Assembly (NCBI GenBank): GCA_003161515.1
Contig: PMOH01000451.1
Span: forward strand, 1 to 15,626
DNA length: 15,626 bases
From: Deltaproteobacteria bacterium
GTDB taxonomy: Bacteria > Desulfobacterota > Binatia > Binatales > Binataceae
Direction: 5' to 3'
Shown here one piece after another: positions 14,941 to 15,626 of this stretch. The position numbers were made by a program, and so were the translations under genes. The notes under the pieces were generated by a model that was not told the origin of the DNA, did not search any database, and saw only the letters and a program-made list of their open reading frames with translations. Each line of letters starts with the position of its first letter. Position 1 is the first letter of the stretch.

Positions 14941-15626
14941 GTGGAAGCCGCCGTTATCCGGACCGCGCGTTTGGCCGTCGCGATCGCTCTAATTATCTCT
15001 CTCGCGGCGCCTGCGATTGGCGACGATTCGTCCGCACCCGATCGCGCGTTCAGAGCGCAGGTCACGAAATTCGTCGAGGCCGAGATGCAGCTTTATCCCG
15101 AACGTGCGACGCATCTGGGTGACCATCGCTTCGACGATCGAGTTGACGACGTAACGGCACGCGGCATCGACGAGGTGATTCGGAGCGCGAAGAAGTGGAT
15201 CGCTTTATTTGGCGCCGACGACCCGAAACAGCTATCACCTGCAAACGAAGCGGATCGCGAATGGCTGGCGGCCCATCTTGACGGCGAACTGCTGTGGACG
15301 GAACAAATCCGCAGTTACCAGCGCGATCCCGAGATGTATCTGCCGACAGCGTCGGTGAACGCACTTATCAAGCGCGAGTTCGCGCCCGCCGAAACCCGGA
15401 TGCGTTCGGTGACTGCGCGCGAGGTTGGGGCGCTTAAGAATCTCGACGCTGCGCGCCGTAACCTCAAGCCCGCACTCACGCCGAAGGTCTTCGTCGATAT
15501 CGCACTTCAGCAAATGCCGGCGACGATCGGATTCTTCAAGGATGATGTTCCACTCGCGTTCGCAAAGGTCGCCGAAGGTCCCGATAAGCAGGCGTTCGCG
15601 AAGGCGAATGCGAACCTCGTCGCCGC
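14941..15626 (+). CDS. DUF885 family secreted protein (5' part; runs off the window)
   Basis: A GTG at 14941 opens a frame of 228 codons that is still open at the right edge. An in-frame TGA at 14929 and the lack of a nearby ATG make this GTG the only plausible start. Residues 1-27 are a signal peptide (basic ARTAR-like start, VAIALIISLAAPAIG). The mature protein continues FVEAEMQLYPERATHLGDHRFDDRVDD, the characteristic opening of DUF885 proteins, which include the HExxH-like metallopeptidases further on; that motif lies outside the window. It starts 4 bases after the stop of the dienelactone-hydrolase-family gene, so the two probably share a transcript. Confidence 0.87.
   Translation, partial: MEAAVIRTARLAVAIALIISLAAPAIGDDSSAPDRAFRAQVTKFVEAEMQLYPERATHLGDHRFDDRVDDVTARGIDEVIRSAKKWIALFGADDPKQLSPANEADREWLAAHLDGELLWTEQIRSYQRDPEMYLPTASVNALIKREFAPAETRMRSVTAREVGALKNLDAARRNLKPALTPKVFVDIALQQMPATIGFFKDDVPLAFAKVAEGPDKQAFAKANANLVA

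Overview
The window is a high-GC bacterial chromosomal segment. It carries ordinary housekeeping genes separated by short dispersed repeats. There is no sign of phage, plasmid, CRISPR or a transposase gene. RmuC, DnaG, a COG1579-type zinc-ribbon protein, PrmA, RsmE, GshB, a class A RNase P RNA and a small conserved protein with a 'VLEDAIRCY...FSFENLCAALGIEP' core together suggest a Gram-negative lineage of the deltaproteobacterial/Desulfobacterota or Binatota sort. This placement is an inference from recognised families, not a computed phylogeny.

Left part (1-5536). The 3'-truncated minus-strand rmuC is followed by a repeat-bearing gap and a plus-strand ArsA/Get3-like ATPase. That ATPase converges on the minus-strand RNase P RNA gene (rnpB). 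A plus-strand zinc alcohol dehydrogenase comes next, then a second repeat-rich gap, then a minus-strand coiled-coil/zinc-ribbon gene (COG1579) and a minus-strand tRNA-Ile2(CAU).

Centre (5537-11189). dnaG lies directly behind, and translationally coupled to, a glycerophosphodiester phosphodiesterase gene on the minus strand. A roughly 290-bp divergent intergenic region with a nested inverted repeat separates this pair from the plus-strand set prmA-rsmE-gshB (ribosomal protein methylation, 16S rRNA methylation, glutathione synthesis), whose reading frames overlap. tRNA-Phe(GAA) follows.

Right part (11190-15626). Small accessory genes lie here: a secreted four-cysteine protein, a VOC/glyoxalase-fold protein and a PNPOx-fold flavin-binding protein (all plus strand), then a conserved unknown protein and an RMD1/DUF155 membrane-anchored protein (both minus strand). 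A dienelactone-hydrolase-family protein and the 5' part of a DUF885 secreted protein (plus strand) close the window. The DUF885 gene starts at GTG and runs off the right edge.

The most unusual signals are in the repeats. One hairpin-rich element lies at the 3' end of three genes, always in the same orientation relative to the gene. A second family, with arms resembling 'tcatcctgagcg', forms two loci with swapped arm order around the ArsA-rnpB-alcohol dehydrogenase block. I found no convincing new defence or biosynthetic system.
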